Notes: generated from the sequence alone by a model not told the origin. A DNA stretch of 64,000 nt from an uncultured Anaerolineae bacterium (GCA_937943625.1 CALEAD010000007.1:124001-188000); one strand, 5' to 3'; counted from the first letter of the stretch, positions 55,288 to 63,537 are shown. Numbers and translations: made by a program.

Positions 55288-56775
55288 TTAATCCCCCCAC
55301 ATCCCCTCGAACATCACCTTATCCCGCTCCTCCTCGAAGAGCCAGTCAGGTATATTGATGGGATATTTGCCGCTAAAGCAGGCCGTGCAATGGCCGCTTT
55401 CCTGGCCAATGGCGTCACGCACAGCCGTTTCCAAACCCGCCAGACTCAAATAATCGAGGCTATCGGCGCCAATGCGCTGGCGAATTCCCTGAATATCCAG
55501 CTTGTGCGCAATAAGCTGTTTGTAGGTTGCCATGTCCACCCCCATGAAACAAGGATGGCGCACCGGCGGCGAGGCGACGCGCACGTGAACTTCCGTGGCG
55601 CCCCCATCGCGGATCAGTTGCACCAGCGGCCCGGCGGTGTTGCCGCGCACAATTGAATCGTCAATCAATACCACGCGCTTGCCCTGCAAATTAGTCGTCA
55701 GCGGATTGTACTTCAGGGAGATGCCAATTTTGCGCAACTGGTCATCGGGCTGAATGAAGGTACGGCCGATATAGCGGTTCTTGGTCAACCCTTCGGTAAA
55801 CGGCAGGCCAGTTTCCAGGCTGTAGCCAATGGCGTGTGGCGTGGCAGAGTCGGGCACACCTACGACAATATCGGCAGGAACGGCCGTTTCGCGCGCCAGT
55901 TGCCGCCCCATCTGCTGCCGCACCAGGTGTACCAGTTGCCCCTCAAAGTGAGAGTCGGGCCGGGCAAAGTAGACATACTCAAAAATGCACAGCGCCTGTT
56001 TGGCGGACGGTTTTCCTATAAACGAGGTCAGACCGCTGCCATCCAGCCGCACAATTTCCCCTGGGGCAATTTCGCGCAAATAGCGCGCGCCAATGGTGTG
56101 CAGCGCGCTGGACTCTGAGGCGAGGATGTGGCCACCGGTGTCTAGCTGCCCCAGGCAAAGCGGGCGCAGCCCCAAAGGGTCGCGCACGCCGTAAATCGCA
56201 TGGCGCGTGAGAATGGTGAGCGAATAGGCCCCTTCGGCCGCCTGCATAAAGCTGCGAATGCGCGCCACCCAGCGGTCGCTTTCCGCGCCATTTTCCGGCA
56301 GATCGCTCCAGGCATCGGCCGGGGCAGCCAGCATCTGCGTAATCACCTCGCTGTCCGAGGTGGAGGAAAGGCCAACCCCACGTTGAAGCAGCTTTTTGCG
56401 CAAAGTCAGGGCATTGGTCAGGTTGCCGTTGTGCGCCACACCCAGCGGCCCGTAAATCGTTTCAATCAGGTAGGGCTGGGCATTGCGCAAATTGGAAGAG
56501 CCGGTGGTAGAGTAGCGGTTCTGGCCGATGGCCAGATGCCCCTTCAGGGGGCGCAAGTTCTCTTCGTTGAAGACCTGTGCCACCAGCCCCATGCCTTTGT
56601 GAATGTGCGCCGTGCGGCCGTCGCTAGAAGCGATGCCGGCACTCTCCTGCCCACGATGCTGTAAAGCATACAAACCAAAAAAGGCCAGCCGCGCCACGTC
56701 GCGCCCCGGCCCATATACGCCCACCACGCCACATTCGTCGTGCGGCTTGTCATCGGTTAAATCGCCTGATATCAT
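55288..56775 (-). CDS. purF: Amidophosphoribosyltransferase
   Basis: 495 residues. MISGDLTDDKPHDECGVVGV carries a short propeptide before the catalytic Cys, as in the Bacillus-type enzyme. The glutaminase domain has ALQHRGQESAGIAS, and the PRTase loop is KRVVLIDDSIVRGNTA. Cysteines in HCTACFSGKYPI and elsewhere suggest the 4Fe-4S form. It makes phosphoribosylamine from PRPP and glutamine, the committed purine step. AGGAG lies upstream. Confidence 0.95.
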   Translation of the reverse strand: MISGDLTDDKPHDECGVVGVYGPGRDVARLAFFGLYALQHRGQESAGIASSDGRTAHIHKGMGLVAQVFNEENLRPLKGHLAIGQNRYSTTGSSNLRNAQPYLIETIYGPLGVAHNGNLTNALTLRKKLLQRGVGLSSTSDSEVITQMLAAPADAWSDLPENGAESDRWVARIRSFMQAAEGAYSLTILTRHAIYGVRDPLGLRPLCLGQLDTGGHILASESSALHTIGARYLREIAPGEIVRLDGSGLTSFIGKPSAKQALCIFEYVYFARPDSHFEGQLVHLVRQQMGRQLARETAVPADIVVGVPDSATPHAIGYSLETGLPFTEGLTKNRYIGRTFIQPDDQLRKIGISLKYNPLTTNLQGKRVVLIDDSIVRGNTAGPLVQLIRDGGATEVHVRVASPPVRHPCFMGVDMATYKQLIAHKLDIQGIRQRIGADSLDYLSLAGLETAVRDAIGQESGHCTACFSGKYPINIPDWLFEEERDKVMFEGMWGD

Positions 56776-56784
56776 GCTATCTCC

Positions 56785-56862
56785 TACAAATTTAGCGAGA
56801 GCGAGAGTGAGAGTACCGATCTTCCTCTCGCTCTTGCTTTAGCCCTCTTCTCGCTCTAGCTT
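56785..56862. repeat. Iterated GCGAGAG/CTCTCGC word with hairpin potential
   Basis: GCGAGAGCGAGAGTGAGAG is answered by CCTCTCGCTCTTGC and CTTCTCGCTCTAGC at the purK-purF junction, so a stem can form. The second half overlaps the last codons of purK. Confidence 0.6.
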
Positions 56863-58017
56863 TCCCCTTGCCTGGCGCACTAAAATGGCCGCTGCCGCTG
56901 CCGTTTCTGCCAGGGCAGTGATGTGCCCCATTTTACGGCCGGGGCGCGCTTCTGTCTTGCCATAGAGGTGAAGTTTAATGGTAGGGTGATGGGCAAGCAC
57001 AGCCGTCCAGTTGGGAGATTCTGGCGCGCGGAGTGCGGCATGGGGGAACCACAAGTCGCCCAGCAGGTTGGCCATGGCCGCAGGGCTGTGGTAACGCGCA
57101 TCGCCCAGGGGCAGGCCACACACAGCGCGCAGCTGCTGTTCAAACTGGCTTGTCATACACGCCTCTATCGTCAGATGGCCAGAGTTGTGCGGGCGTGGGG
57201 CAATTTCGTTCAACAGAAGACGGCCGTTTGCCAGCAAAAAGAACTCCACACACAACACCCCCACCACGTTCAACCCTTCTAGCACCGTGCGCGCCATTTC
57301 CACCGCTTCTTCTGCCACTTCTGGCGGCACGTCGGCCGGCGCCTGGGAAACATCCAGGATATGGTTGGCATGGTCATTGTGAATCAGGCCATAATGGGCA
57401 AACGCGCCATCTATTCCCCGTGCCGCCACCACGGACACCTCCCGCTCAAATTCGACAAACGCTTCCAAAATAGCGGGTTGCCGGTTGATGGCTTCCCATT
57501 GACGATTGACAATTGACAATTGACGATTGACAATTTTTTCCTGTCCTTTGCCATCATAGCCGGAGCTTGCGGTCTTGAGGATAGCAGGCGTGCCAATTTT
57601 GGCTAAACCGGCCAGCAAATCATCCAACGAACTAACCCCTACAAAGGGTGCAGTAGGCAACCCCTGGCTGACGAAGAACTGCTTTTCGCGCAGCCGGTTT
57701 TGCGCCACGTGCAGAACGTGGGGGCCAGGATGCAAGGAGGCAAATTCGCGGCAAGCAACGGCCGTTGCCGCCGGCACATTCTCAAACTCATACGTTACCA
57801 CGTCTACCCCCTGGGCAAACTGCCGCACCGCGTCCAGGTCGTCATAGGCGGCCACAAATTCGCAGTCGGCAATCTGGCCAGTGGGCGATTGGGGGTCCGG
57901 CGAGTAAACATGAACACGATAGCCCATGGCACGCGCGGCCAGCGCCAACATGCGCCCAAGCTGGCCGCTGCCCAGAATACCAATTGTGGCGGGGGGGAGA
58001 AGCGGTTGTTTCATCAC
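56839..58017 (-). CDS. purK: 5-(Carboxyamino)imidazole ribonucleotide synthase
   Basis: 392 residues (start GTG 58017 or ATG 58014; no good ribosome-binding site). ATP-grasp blocks are IGILGSGQLGRMLALAARAM, AILKTASSGYDGKGQ, FEREVSVVAARG and NEIAPRPHNSGHLTIEAC. It carboxylates AIR with bicarbonate and ATP. The partner purE is not in the window. Between GYDGKGQ and ILEAFVEF the protein reads KIVNRQLSIVNRQWEAINRQ, encoded by an iterated AATTGACAATTGACG tract of the type otherwise found between genes. The loop is only a few residues longer than normal, so the enzyme is probably active. Confidence 0.92.
   Translation of the reverse strand: MMKQPLLPPATIGILGSGQLGRMLALAARAMGYRVHVYSPDPQSPTGQIADCEFVAAYDDLDAVRQFAQGVDVVTYEFENVPAATAVACREFASLHPGPHVLHVAQNRLREKQFFVSQGLPTAPFVGVSSLDDLLAGLAKIGTPAILKTASSGYDGKGQEKIVNRQLSIVNRQWEAINRQPAILEAFVEFEREVSVVAARGIDGAFAHYGLIHNDHANHILDVSQAPADVPPEVAEEAVEMARTVLEGLNVVGVLCVEFFLLANGRLLLNEIAPRPHNSGHLTIEACMTSQFEQQLRAVCGLPLGDARYHSPAAMANLLGDLWFPHAALRAPESPNWTAVLAHHPTIKLHLYGKTEARPGRKMGHITALAETAAAAAILVRQARGKLEREEG
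57497..57536. repeat. Iterated ATTGACGATTGACA tract inside purK
   Basis: Five or so units of (A)ATTGACA/GATTGACG run in frame through the purK coding sequence. The same words occur between genes at 26891 and 61728. Confidence 0.8.
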
Positions 58018-58066
58018 GTCTATAACAACAAGCGGATATTAACCACTACAGGCATATATTTCAAGA

Positions 58067-58104
58067 GCCTCCCTTGAAAATGACCGCCGACCGCCGACGG
58101 CCAA
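58067..58104 (-). repeat. Family-1 repeat, copy 10 (one arm)
   Basis: The minus strand reads GGCGGTCGGCGGTCATTTTC then AAGGGAGG. This copy lies about 50 nt upstream of the purK start, so its Shine-Dalgarno is not placed for purK. A 14-codon frame from a TTG follows it. Confidence 0.65.
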
Positions 58105-58256
58105 CTCACTTATTCGTTCCCATTCATTGCCGCTGCTACCCTAAAATGACCGTCTCCTCTCTTCTGTCCCATGCCCCCCTACATATTTAGCCAAAGCCTG
58201 ATACACTTGTAGAAAGGATGAAGGATGACCAACTGACCGACTGACAGGCTGAAGAA

Positions 58257-59957
58257 ATGAACATCAACCCTTTTAACCAATCCCCCCCTGAACTCGGTAA
58301 TCAGTATGACGAAGATCGCGTGCTGCGCTCCTACTTGCGCCGCACGTTACCGCCAGATGTGTTGGCAGCCATCGAGCCAGAGTTGCGCCAGATGGGCGCG
58401 CTGGCCGGAGGCGAACTGTACCGCCTGCAGCTGGCCGACCGCCTGAACGAACCCGTGCTCACCAATTGGGACGCCTGGGGCAACCGCATTGACCAGATTG
58501 AGGTTTCTCCCCTGTGGCAGCGGGCAGAAAGGCTGGCAGCAGAGTTTGGCCTGGTGGCGGCGGCATATGAGGGGCAGTACGGCCGTTTCGCGCGCACGCA
58601 CCAGTTTGCCCTGGCCTATCTCTTCCACCCCTCCAGCGACGTTTACACCTGCCCCCTGGCCATGACCGACGGCGCCACGCGCACCCTGCTCAACTCCGGC
58701 AATCGGCCTCTGATTGACCGCGCTGTGCCCCGCCTCACCAGCCGCGACCCGGCCAGCTTTTGGACCAGCGGCCAATGGATGACAGAATCCACCGGCGGTT
58801 CAGACGTGGGGCTTTCTGAAACGGTGGCGCGGCTGGAGGATGGCGTGTGGCGACTGTACGGCCGTAAATGGTTCACCTCCGCCACCACCAGCCCCATGAC
58901 CCTTACCCTGGCACGGCCAGAGGGCAACCCGCCCGGCGGCAAAGGGTTGGCGCTATTTTATGTCGAGCTACGCGATGCCGCCGGAAATCTGCAAGGCATT
59001 ACCGTGCACCGCCTGAAAGACAAGCTGGGCACGCGCAAAGTGCCCACTGCCGAACTGACCATGAACGGCACGCCCGCCATCCCCGTGCAAGAGCTGGCTA
59101 ATGGGGTGCGCAACATTGTGCCCATGCTGCACCTGACGCGCACCTGGAACGCCGTCAGCGCCGTGGCCTTCATGCGTCGCGGTCTGGCCCTGGCGCGCGA
59201 TTATGCGCGGCGGCGGCACGCCTTTGGCGCGGCGCTGGCACACAAGCCGCTGCACGTAGACACCCTGGCGCAGATGCAGGCAGAATTTGAGGCCGCTTTC
59301 CACCTCACCTTTTTCCTGGTGGCGCTGATGGGGCGCGAGGAAAGCGGCGACCTGCCGCCGGAGCAGGGGGATTTGCTACGGCTGCTGACCTCGCTGGCCA
59401 AGCTAACCACCGGCAAGCAGGGCGTGGTGGTAGCCAGCGAGGTGCTGGAAGCGTTTGGCGGCGCGGGCTACGTGGAGGATACCGGCCTGCCGGTGCTGCT
59501 GCGCGACAGCCAGGTGCTGCCCATTTGGGAAGGCACGACTAACGTGCTGGCGCTGGATGCGCTGCGCGCCATTGGCAAGGATGAGAGCCTGGAGGCGTTG
59601 AAAGAGCAGGTTCAGCGCAGCGTGGCGGTGGCCCAAGACGGCCGTTTGCAGGCAATGGGGTCTCTGGCAAAAATGGCCGTCTCCCACGCCGAGCGCTGGT
59701 TGATGGCCGCCATGGCGCAAGGCGTGCCTGCCCTGGAAGCAGGCGCGCGCCGCTTTGGCCTGACCCTGGGGCGGGCGCTGGCGCTGGCGCTGCTGGTGGA
59801 GCACGCGCAATGGTCGCTGACGCATGAGGGCGACGGCCGTTCTCTGGCTGCGGCAATGCGTTTTGCCCAAACCGGCATTGATGCCATCGTCGAAGATATT
59901 GATGCCAATCTGGCGCGTGCCCTGGCTAACGACGAACCACTGACCGCAGACCGTTGA
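58257..59957 (+). CDS. Acyl-CoA dehydrogenase, AidB-like
   Basis: 566 residues. CPLAMTDGATRTLL, WMTESTGGSDVGLSE and WFTSATTSPMTLTLAR form the FAD-binding beta domain, VHRLKDKLGTRKVPTAELT the middle domain, and VLEAFGGAGYVEDTGLPVLL then DSQVLPIWEGTTNVLALD the C-terminal FAD contact. The long N-terminus and the GGAGYVED motif are typical of the AidB branch, linked in E. coli to the alkylation response; the physiological substrate is unknown. The last codons (ending EPLTADR) are read from the start of a family-1 repeat. Confidence 0.88.
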   Translation: MNINPFNQSPPELGNQYDEDRVLRSYLRRTLPPDVLAAIEPELRQMGALAGGELYRLQLADRLNEPVLTNWDAWGNRIDQIEVSPLWQRAERLAAEFGLVAAAYEGQYGRFARTHQFALAYLFHPSSDVYTCPLAMTDGATRTLLNSGNRPLIDRAVPRLTSRDPASFWTSGQWMTESTGGSDVGLSETVARLEDGVWRLYGRKWFTSATTSPMTLTLARPEGNPPGGKGLALFYVELRDAAGNLQGITVHRLKDKLGTRKVPTAELTMNGTPAIPVQELANGVRNIVPMLHLTRTWNAVSAVAFMRRGLALARDYARRRHAFGAALAHKPLHVDTLAQMQAEFEAAFHLTFFLVALMGREESGDLPPEQGDLLRLLTSLAKLTTGKQGVVVASEVLEAFGGAGYVEDTGLPVLLRDSQVLPIWEGTTNVLALDALRAIGKDESLEALKEQVQRSVAVAQDGRLQAMGSLAKMAVSHAERWLMAAMAQGVPALEAGARRFGLTLGRALALALLVEHAQWSLTHEGDGRSLAAAMRFAQTGIDAIVEDIDANLARALANDEPLTADR

Positions 59958-60030
59958 CCACGGTCCACACCGGGCACACGGCGATCGGCCGTCGGCAGTC
60001 TGCCATCTGCGGTCGGCGCTCAATTCACAT
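59936..60030 (+). repeat. Family-1 repeat, copy 11, overlapping a stop codon and preceding a ribosome-binding site
   Basis: CCACTGACCGCAGACCGTTG supplies the last codons and stop of the AidB-like gene, and TCTGCGGTCGGCGCTCAATT runs to the GGAGG of the amidase gene. Confidence 0.65.
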
Positions 60031-60040
60031 GGAGGAAATG

Positions 60041-61729
60041 ATGGCTGATTACGACCTAAAATCGGTAAAGCTGCCGCGCCTGAGCGGACGGCCGTTGCGC
60101 GCTTTTACTACGGCGCTGGAAAATTCGGCCACGCGCGGGCTGCTGCTGGGTAATTTGCTGGAAAGCGGCGGCATCACCAAGCTGCGGCAGCTACATCTGC
60201 ACGAGCTGCCGCTTTTCTACCCCATTGTGCCGGCGGCGGAGCCGGGCGGAGCGCTGGAAATGGAGGCACTGACGGCAACGGCCGTTGCGCCTCCCGCCAA
60301 CTTCCTCTTTGCCACCATCAGCGACTACGCCCAGGCATACCGCGACGGGCGCACGACGCCGCTGGCCGTAGCCGAACAGATTCTCGCTGCCATAGCCGCC
60401 AGCGACCAGGGGATCAAGCCGCTGCGCGCCTTCATCGCCAGCAACCGCCAGGATGTGCTGGCCCAGGCGCAGGCGGCCACAGCGCGCATCCAAAACGGCC
60501 AACCGCTGAGCTGGCTGGACGGCGTGCCCGTAGCCATTAAAGATGAAGTGGACATGGTCCCTTACCCGACCACGGTGGGCACCCGCTTCCTGGGCAAAGA
60601 GGCGGCCACCCAAGACGCCACGGCGGTGGCGCGGCTGCGCGCAGCGGGGGCGCTGCTGCTGGGCAAGGCCAACATGCACGAGATCGGCATCAACCCCACC
60701 GGCCACAACATCCATCACGGCCACACGCGCAACCCGTACAACCCCGATTTTGACACCGGCGGCAGCTCCAGCGGCCCGGCAACGGCCGTTGCTGCCGGAT
60801 TTTGCCCCGTAGCCCTGGGCGCCGATGGCGGCGGCTCGATTCGCATTCCCGCAGCGCTGTGCGGGCTAGTGGGGCTAAAGGCCACCTTTGGCCGCATCAG
60901 CGAGAAGGGCGCCGCCCCCCTCACCTGGAGCATGGGCCACCTGGGGCCAATTGGCGCTTCGGTGGCGGATGTGGCCCTGGCATACGCCTTGATGGCCGGG
61001 CCGGACGCAGGCGATCCCAACTCGCAGCATCAGCCGCCGGTAACGCTGGCAGGCTGGGACGCGCCCGATTTGCGCGGGCTGACCCTGGGCGTGTATTGGC
61101 CCTGGTTCCGCCACGCCGCGCCAGAAGTGGTGGCGGCCAACGAGGGATTGCTGCAAAAGCTGGCCAACGCCGGCGCCGCCATCCGCGAGATTGAAATCCC
61201 GGAACTGGATGCCATGCGTATTGCCCACGCCGTCATCATCCTGGCAGAAATGGCCACGAACCTGGCCAATTTCCCGCAGCACCAGAGAGATTTTGCCCCG
61301 GCGACGCGCGTTAATCTGGTGCTGGGGCGCGAGTTTACCGCCAGCGATTATTTGCGGGCGCAGCAGGTGCGCGCGCGGGCAATGGCAATTTTCCAAAAGG
61401 TGTATCAGCAAGTGGACGTGGTGGTGACCCCGGCAACGGCCGTCACCGCACCCCCAATCCCCGCCGACGGCATCCCTGATGGTCTTTCCGACCTGAGCAC
61501 CGTCACCGAATTGATGCGCTACGTGATTCCCGGCAACCTGATTGGCCTGCCGGCCATCTCCTTTCCGGTTGGCTACGCCGCCAATGGGCTGCCCATTGCC
61601 ATGCAGGCCATGGGGCGGCATTGGCAAGAACACGTGCTGCTGCGCGTGGCGGCGGTGGCGGAAAGGCTGGTGACGCGCAAACGGCCGCCGGTTCATTATC
61701 CCATCTTGCCCACTAAAATGAGAGATTAG
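60041..61729 (+). CDS. Amidase, amidase-signature family
   Basis: 562 residues from MADYDLKS; GGAGG at 60031-60035 decides this start. The Ser-cisSer-Lys triad is present: VPVAIKDEVDM (K167), DTGGSSSGPATAVAAG (residues about 240-252) and GADGGGSIRIPAALCGLVGL with the nucleophile Ser. It hydrolyses an unknown amide. About 120 N-terminal residues precede the usual domain. It is not GatA, because no gatB or gatC is near and the sequence lacks GatA-specific ends. It is in the same direction as the AidB-like gene, with 83 nt between. Confidence 0.88.
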   Translation: MADYDLKSVKLPRLSGRPLRAFTTALENSATRGLLLGNLLESGGITKLRQLHLHELPLFYPIVPAAEPGGALEMEALTATAVAPPANFLFATISDYAQAYRDGRTTPLAVAEQILAAIAASDQGIKPLRAFIASNRQDVLAQAQAATARIQNGQPLSWLDGVPVAIKDEVDMVPYPTTVGTRFLGKEAATQDATAVARLRAAGALLLGKANMHEIGINPTGHNIHHGHTRNPYNPDFDTGGSSSGPATAVAAGFCPVALGADGGGSIRIPAALCGLVGLKATFGRISEKGAAPLTWSMGHLGPIGASVADVALAYALMAGPDAGDPNSQHQPPVTLAGWDAPDLRGLTLGVYWPWFRHAAPEVVAANEGLLQKLANAGAAIREIEIPELDAMRIAHAVIILAEMATNLANFPQHQRDFAPATRVNLVLGREFTASDYLRAQQVRARAMAIFQKVYQQVDVVVTPATAVTAPPIPADGIPDGLSDLSTVTELMRYVIPGNLIGLPAISFPVGYAANGLPIAMQAMGRHWQEHVLLRVAAVAERLVTRKRPPVHYPILPTKMRD

Positions 61730-61762
61730 CAATTGGCGATTGGCAATTGGCAATTGCCCAAT
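61728..61762. repeat. Iterated GCAATTGGCGATTGGCAATT word
   Basis: Four units of (G)CAATTGGC/GATTGGC immediately after the amidase stop. Same word class as 26891 and 57497. Confidence 0.75.
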
Positions 61763-61808
61763 CTTCAGCCACCGGGCCACCAAAATCTACAAAGGAGTTT
61801 TGCGCTAC

Positions 61809-62666
61809 ATGAACATTCCGCCAGTCTGGATCAAGCACAGCGGCAACGGCCGTACCATAGACGGCCGCACCATTTCCGTTTCTGCCTGGGGGTGGGGTCA
61901 GGATGAGTGGACGGCAGCCGACGTGGCGGCGCAGCGGCTACAGCGGCTGTTAGAGCGCCTTAGTCGCGGCGACCCCTTCCCCGCTAAATATGGCTACGGC
62001 GAAGTACGGCCGTTGCGCGAAGAAATTTTGCAAACCATTGCCGACAAAGAGGGCGAACCGGCAGCCATAGTCACACGCAACAGCTACGGTGCGCAGGTTC
62101 TCAACAGCGCCAATCTGCTCTTCTTAGACATAGATTACCAGCCTCCGCAGCCGGGCATCTGGCAGCGGTTGCTACAGCTGGTGGGCAAAGGGCAAAGCAC
62201 AGAGCACGGCGAAGAAGGCACGCTGGCGCGTCTGCACGCCGCCCTGTCGCAGCATAGCAGCGCAACCTTTCGCCTGTACCGCACTGCGGCCGGCTTTCGC
62301 GCTCTGGCCGTGGACCAGTTATTTGACCCGGCTGGCCAGGAAGCGCAGGCGCTGATGCTGGCCACCGGTACAGACCCCGCCTATGCGCGCCTGTGCCGCG
62401 CACAGCGCTCTTTTCGCGCCCGCCTGACACCCAAGCCCTGGCGCTGCGGCAGCCCCAACCCACCAGGCAAGCACCCCCGCCAAACAGAAGAGCAGCAACG
62501 GTCATTTACAGTCTGGCTGCGGCAATATGAACGCACTACCGGCGCCTACGCTACCTGTCGCTACCTGGAGACAGTTGGCCGGGGCCGGGCCAACGGCACA
62601 ACGGCCAAACTGGTGGCCCTGCACGACGACATCACCCGTGCCGGGGAGCGTTTTCCCCTGGCATGA
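61809..62666 (+). CDS. Conserved protein of unknown function
   Basis: 285 residues from MNIPPVWIKHSG, with GGAG 11 bases upstream. Conserved-looking blocks are ANLLFLDIDYQPP (an Asp pair), TFRLYRTAAGFRALAVDQLF, YARLCRAQRSFRARLTPKPW and a C-terminal LVALHDDITR. I recall similar proteins annotated only as hypothetical. The DxD plus later His-Asp pattern hints at a metal-dependent nucleotidyl enzyme, but this is a guess. It follows the amidase gene. Confidence 0.6.
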   Translation: MNIPPVWIKHSGNGRTIDGRTISVSAWGWGQDEWTAADVAAQRLQRLLERLSRGDPFPAKYGYGEVRPLREEILQTIADKEGEPAAIVTRNSYGAQVLNSANLLFLDIDYQPPQPGIWQRLLQLVGKGQSTEHGEEGTLARLHAALSQHSSATFRLYRTAAGFRALAVDQLFDPAGQEAQALMLATGTDPAYARLCRAQRSFRARLTPKPWRCGSPNPPGKHPRQTEEQQRSFTVWLRQYERTTGAYATCRYLETVGRGRANGTTAKLVALHDDITRAGERFPLA

Positions 62667-62700
62667 GAGAGGAAAGAGGCAGGCGGCAAAATGTGACTAC

Positions 62701-62775
62701 CAGGCCGTTGGCTGGTTTAGTGGTTCGCTGGCTGGTTTCCAGCCCACCAGCAAACTGACCAATCAACAAACTTTT
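62701..62775. repeat. Iterated GGCTGGTTT/CCAGC words
   Basis: GTTGGCTGGTTTAGTGGTTC, GCTGGCTGGTTTCCAGCCC and ACCAGC form overlapping short inverted repeats. No gene. Confidence 0.5.
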
Positions 62776-62835
62776 CCAAAGAGCCTTAGTCGTTGCCTGG
62801 CAACTTGCCCCCGCCCCCCTACCCCACCCAAACAA

Positions 62836-63121
62836 TGCACACAAAAACCATGCGCGCCGCCTGGCGGAGAAGCGCTACCTGCGCTTGAGCTTTGCCGGCA
62901 TGGTTATCGGGTCGCTGCTGATCTGGTGGAACCCGACAACGGCCGTTGGCCTGTAAATTGGCGCCGCCAGCCTGGGTGGGGCGCTGCTGCCCGGCTTTGC
63001 CGGTACACTGGGGCGGGTGATCAATTTAGAAATGATAGCGGCCGTTTTCCTGGGCGCGGCGCTGGCGCTGACCCTGCTGCACGAATTCCTGCTGCGCCAC
63101 ACCGGGGAGCGTGAAGCGTGA
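62836..63121 (+). pseudogene. Membrane-protein remnant, C-terminal part with in-frame stop (MFS-like)
   Basis: In one frame the sequence reads RLAEKRYLRLSFAGMVIGSL, LIWWNPTTAVGL, then TAA at 62954-62956, then IGAASLGGALLPGFAGTLGR, VINLEMIAAVFLGAALALTL and LHEFLLRHTG to a stop at 63119. The pattern GGALLPGFAG, then two hydrophobic helices, resembles the last helices of MFS transporters. No start and no upstream helices remain. The exact family is uncertain. Confidence 0.6.
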
Positions 63122-63165
63122 TGCGTGAAACGTGAAACGTGAAACGTGAAATATAAAACGTGAGG
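63112..63165. repeat. Iterated GTGAAACGTGAAACGTGAAA word
   Basis: Six units of (A)CGTGAA(A), including one each of AGCGTGATG and ATATAAAACGTG, between the remnant and the MazG-like gene. Confidence 0.75.
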
Positions 63166-63195
63166 AACTTCCTTCACCCTTAATTGGAGGTGTTT

Positions 63196-63537
63196 ATGTC
63201 AATTACTATTCATGAAATGCAGCAGCAGGTAGACGAGTGGGTGCGCACCGTCGGCGTGCGCTACTATTCCGAGCTGACCAACACGGCCGTACTCATGGAA
63301 GAAGTGGGCGAGGTGGCCCGGTTGATGGCCCGGCTGTATGGTGACCAGAGCTTCAAAAAGTCCGACGAGGCGTATGACCTGGGGGACGAGTTAGCCGACG
63401 TGCTCTTTGTGCTCACCTGCATTGCCAACCAGACCGGCGTAGACCTGACGGCTGCTTTTGCGCGCAATATGGCCAAGAAAACCAGCCGCGACAAGGAGCG
63501 GCACGCCAATAACCCCAAATTATATCGTGAAACGTAA
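63196..63537 (+). CDS. MazG-like nucleotide pyrophosphohydrolase
   Basis: 113 residues from the ATG at 63196 (GGAGG upstream; a TTG at 63184 lies before it and is rejected). LMEEVGEVARLM gives the EExxE-type motif and DLGDELADVLFVLTCIA the ExxD metal site of the all-alpha NTP pyrophosphatase fold. KKTSRDKERH is the usual end. It should remove pyrophosphate from (non-canonical) dNTPs. The gene is probably single. Confidence 0.88.
   Translation: MSITIHEMQQQVDEWVRTVGVRYYSELTNTAVLMEEVGEVARLMARLYGDQSFKKSDEAYDLGDELADVLFVLTCIANQTGVDLTAAFARNMAKKTSRDKERHANNPKLYRET

Noticed and set aside
57018..58257. Purine riboswitch upstream of purK or purF
   Set aside because: No G-box-like three-way junction or conserved loop sequences could be found; the leaders hold repeats instead.
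14472..63165. Iterated intergenic words as CRISPR arrays
   Set aside because: Units are 6-9 bp, contiguous and without unique spacers; no cas genes are present.
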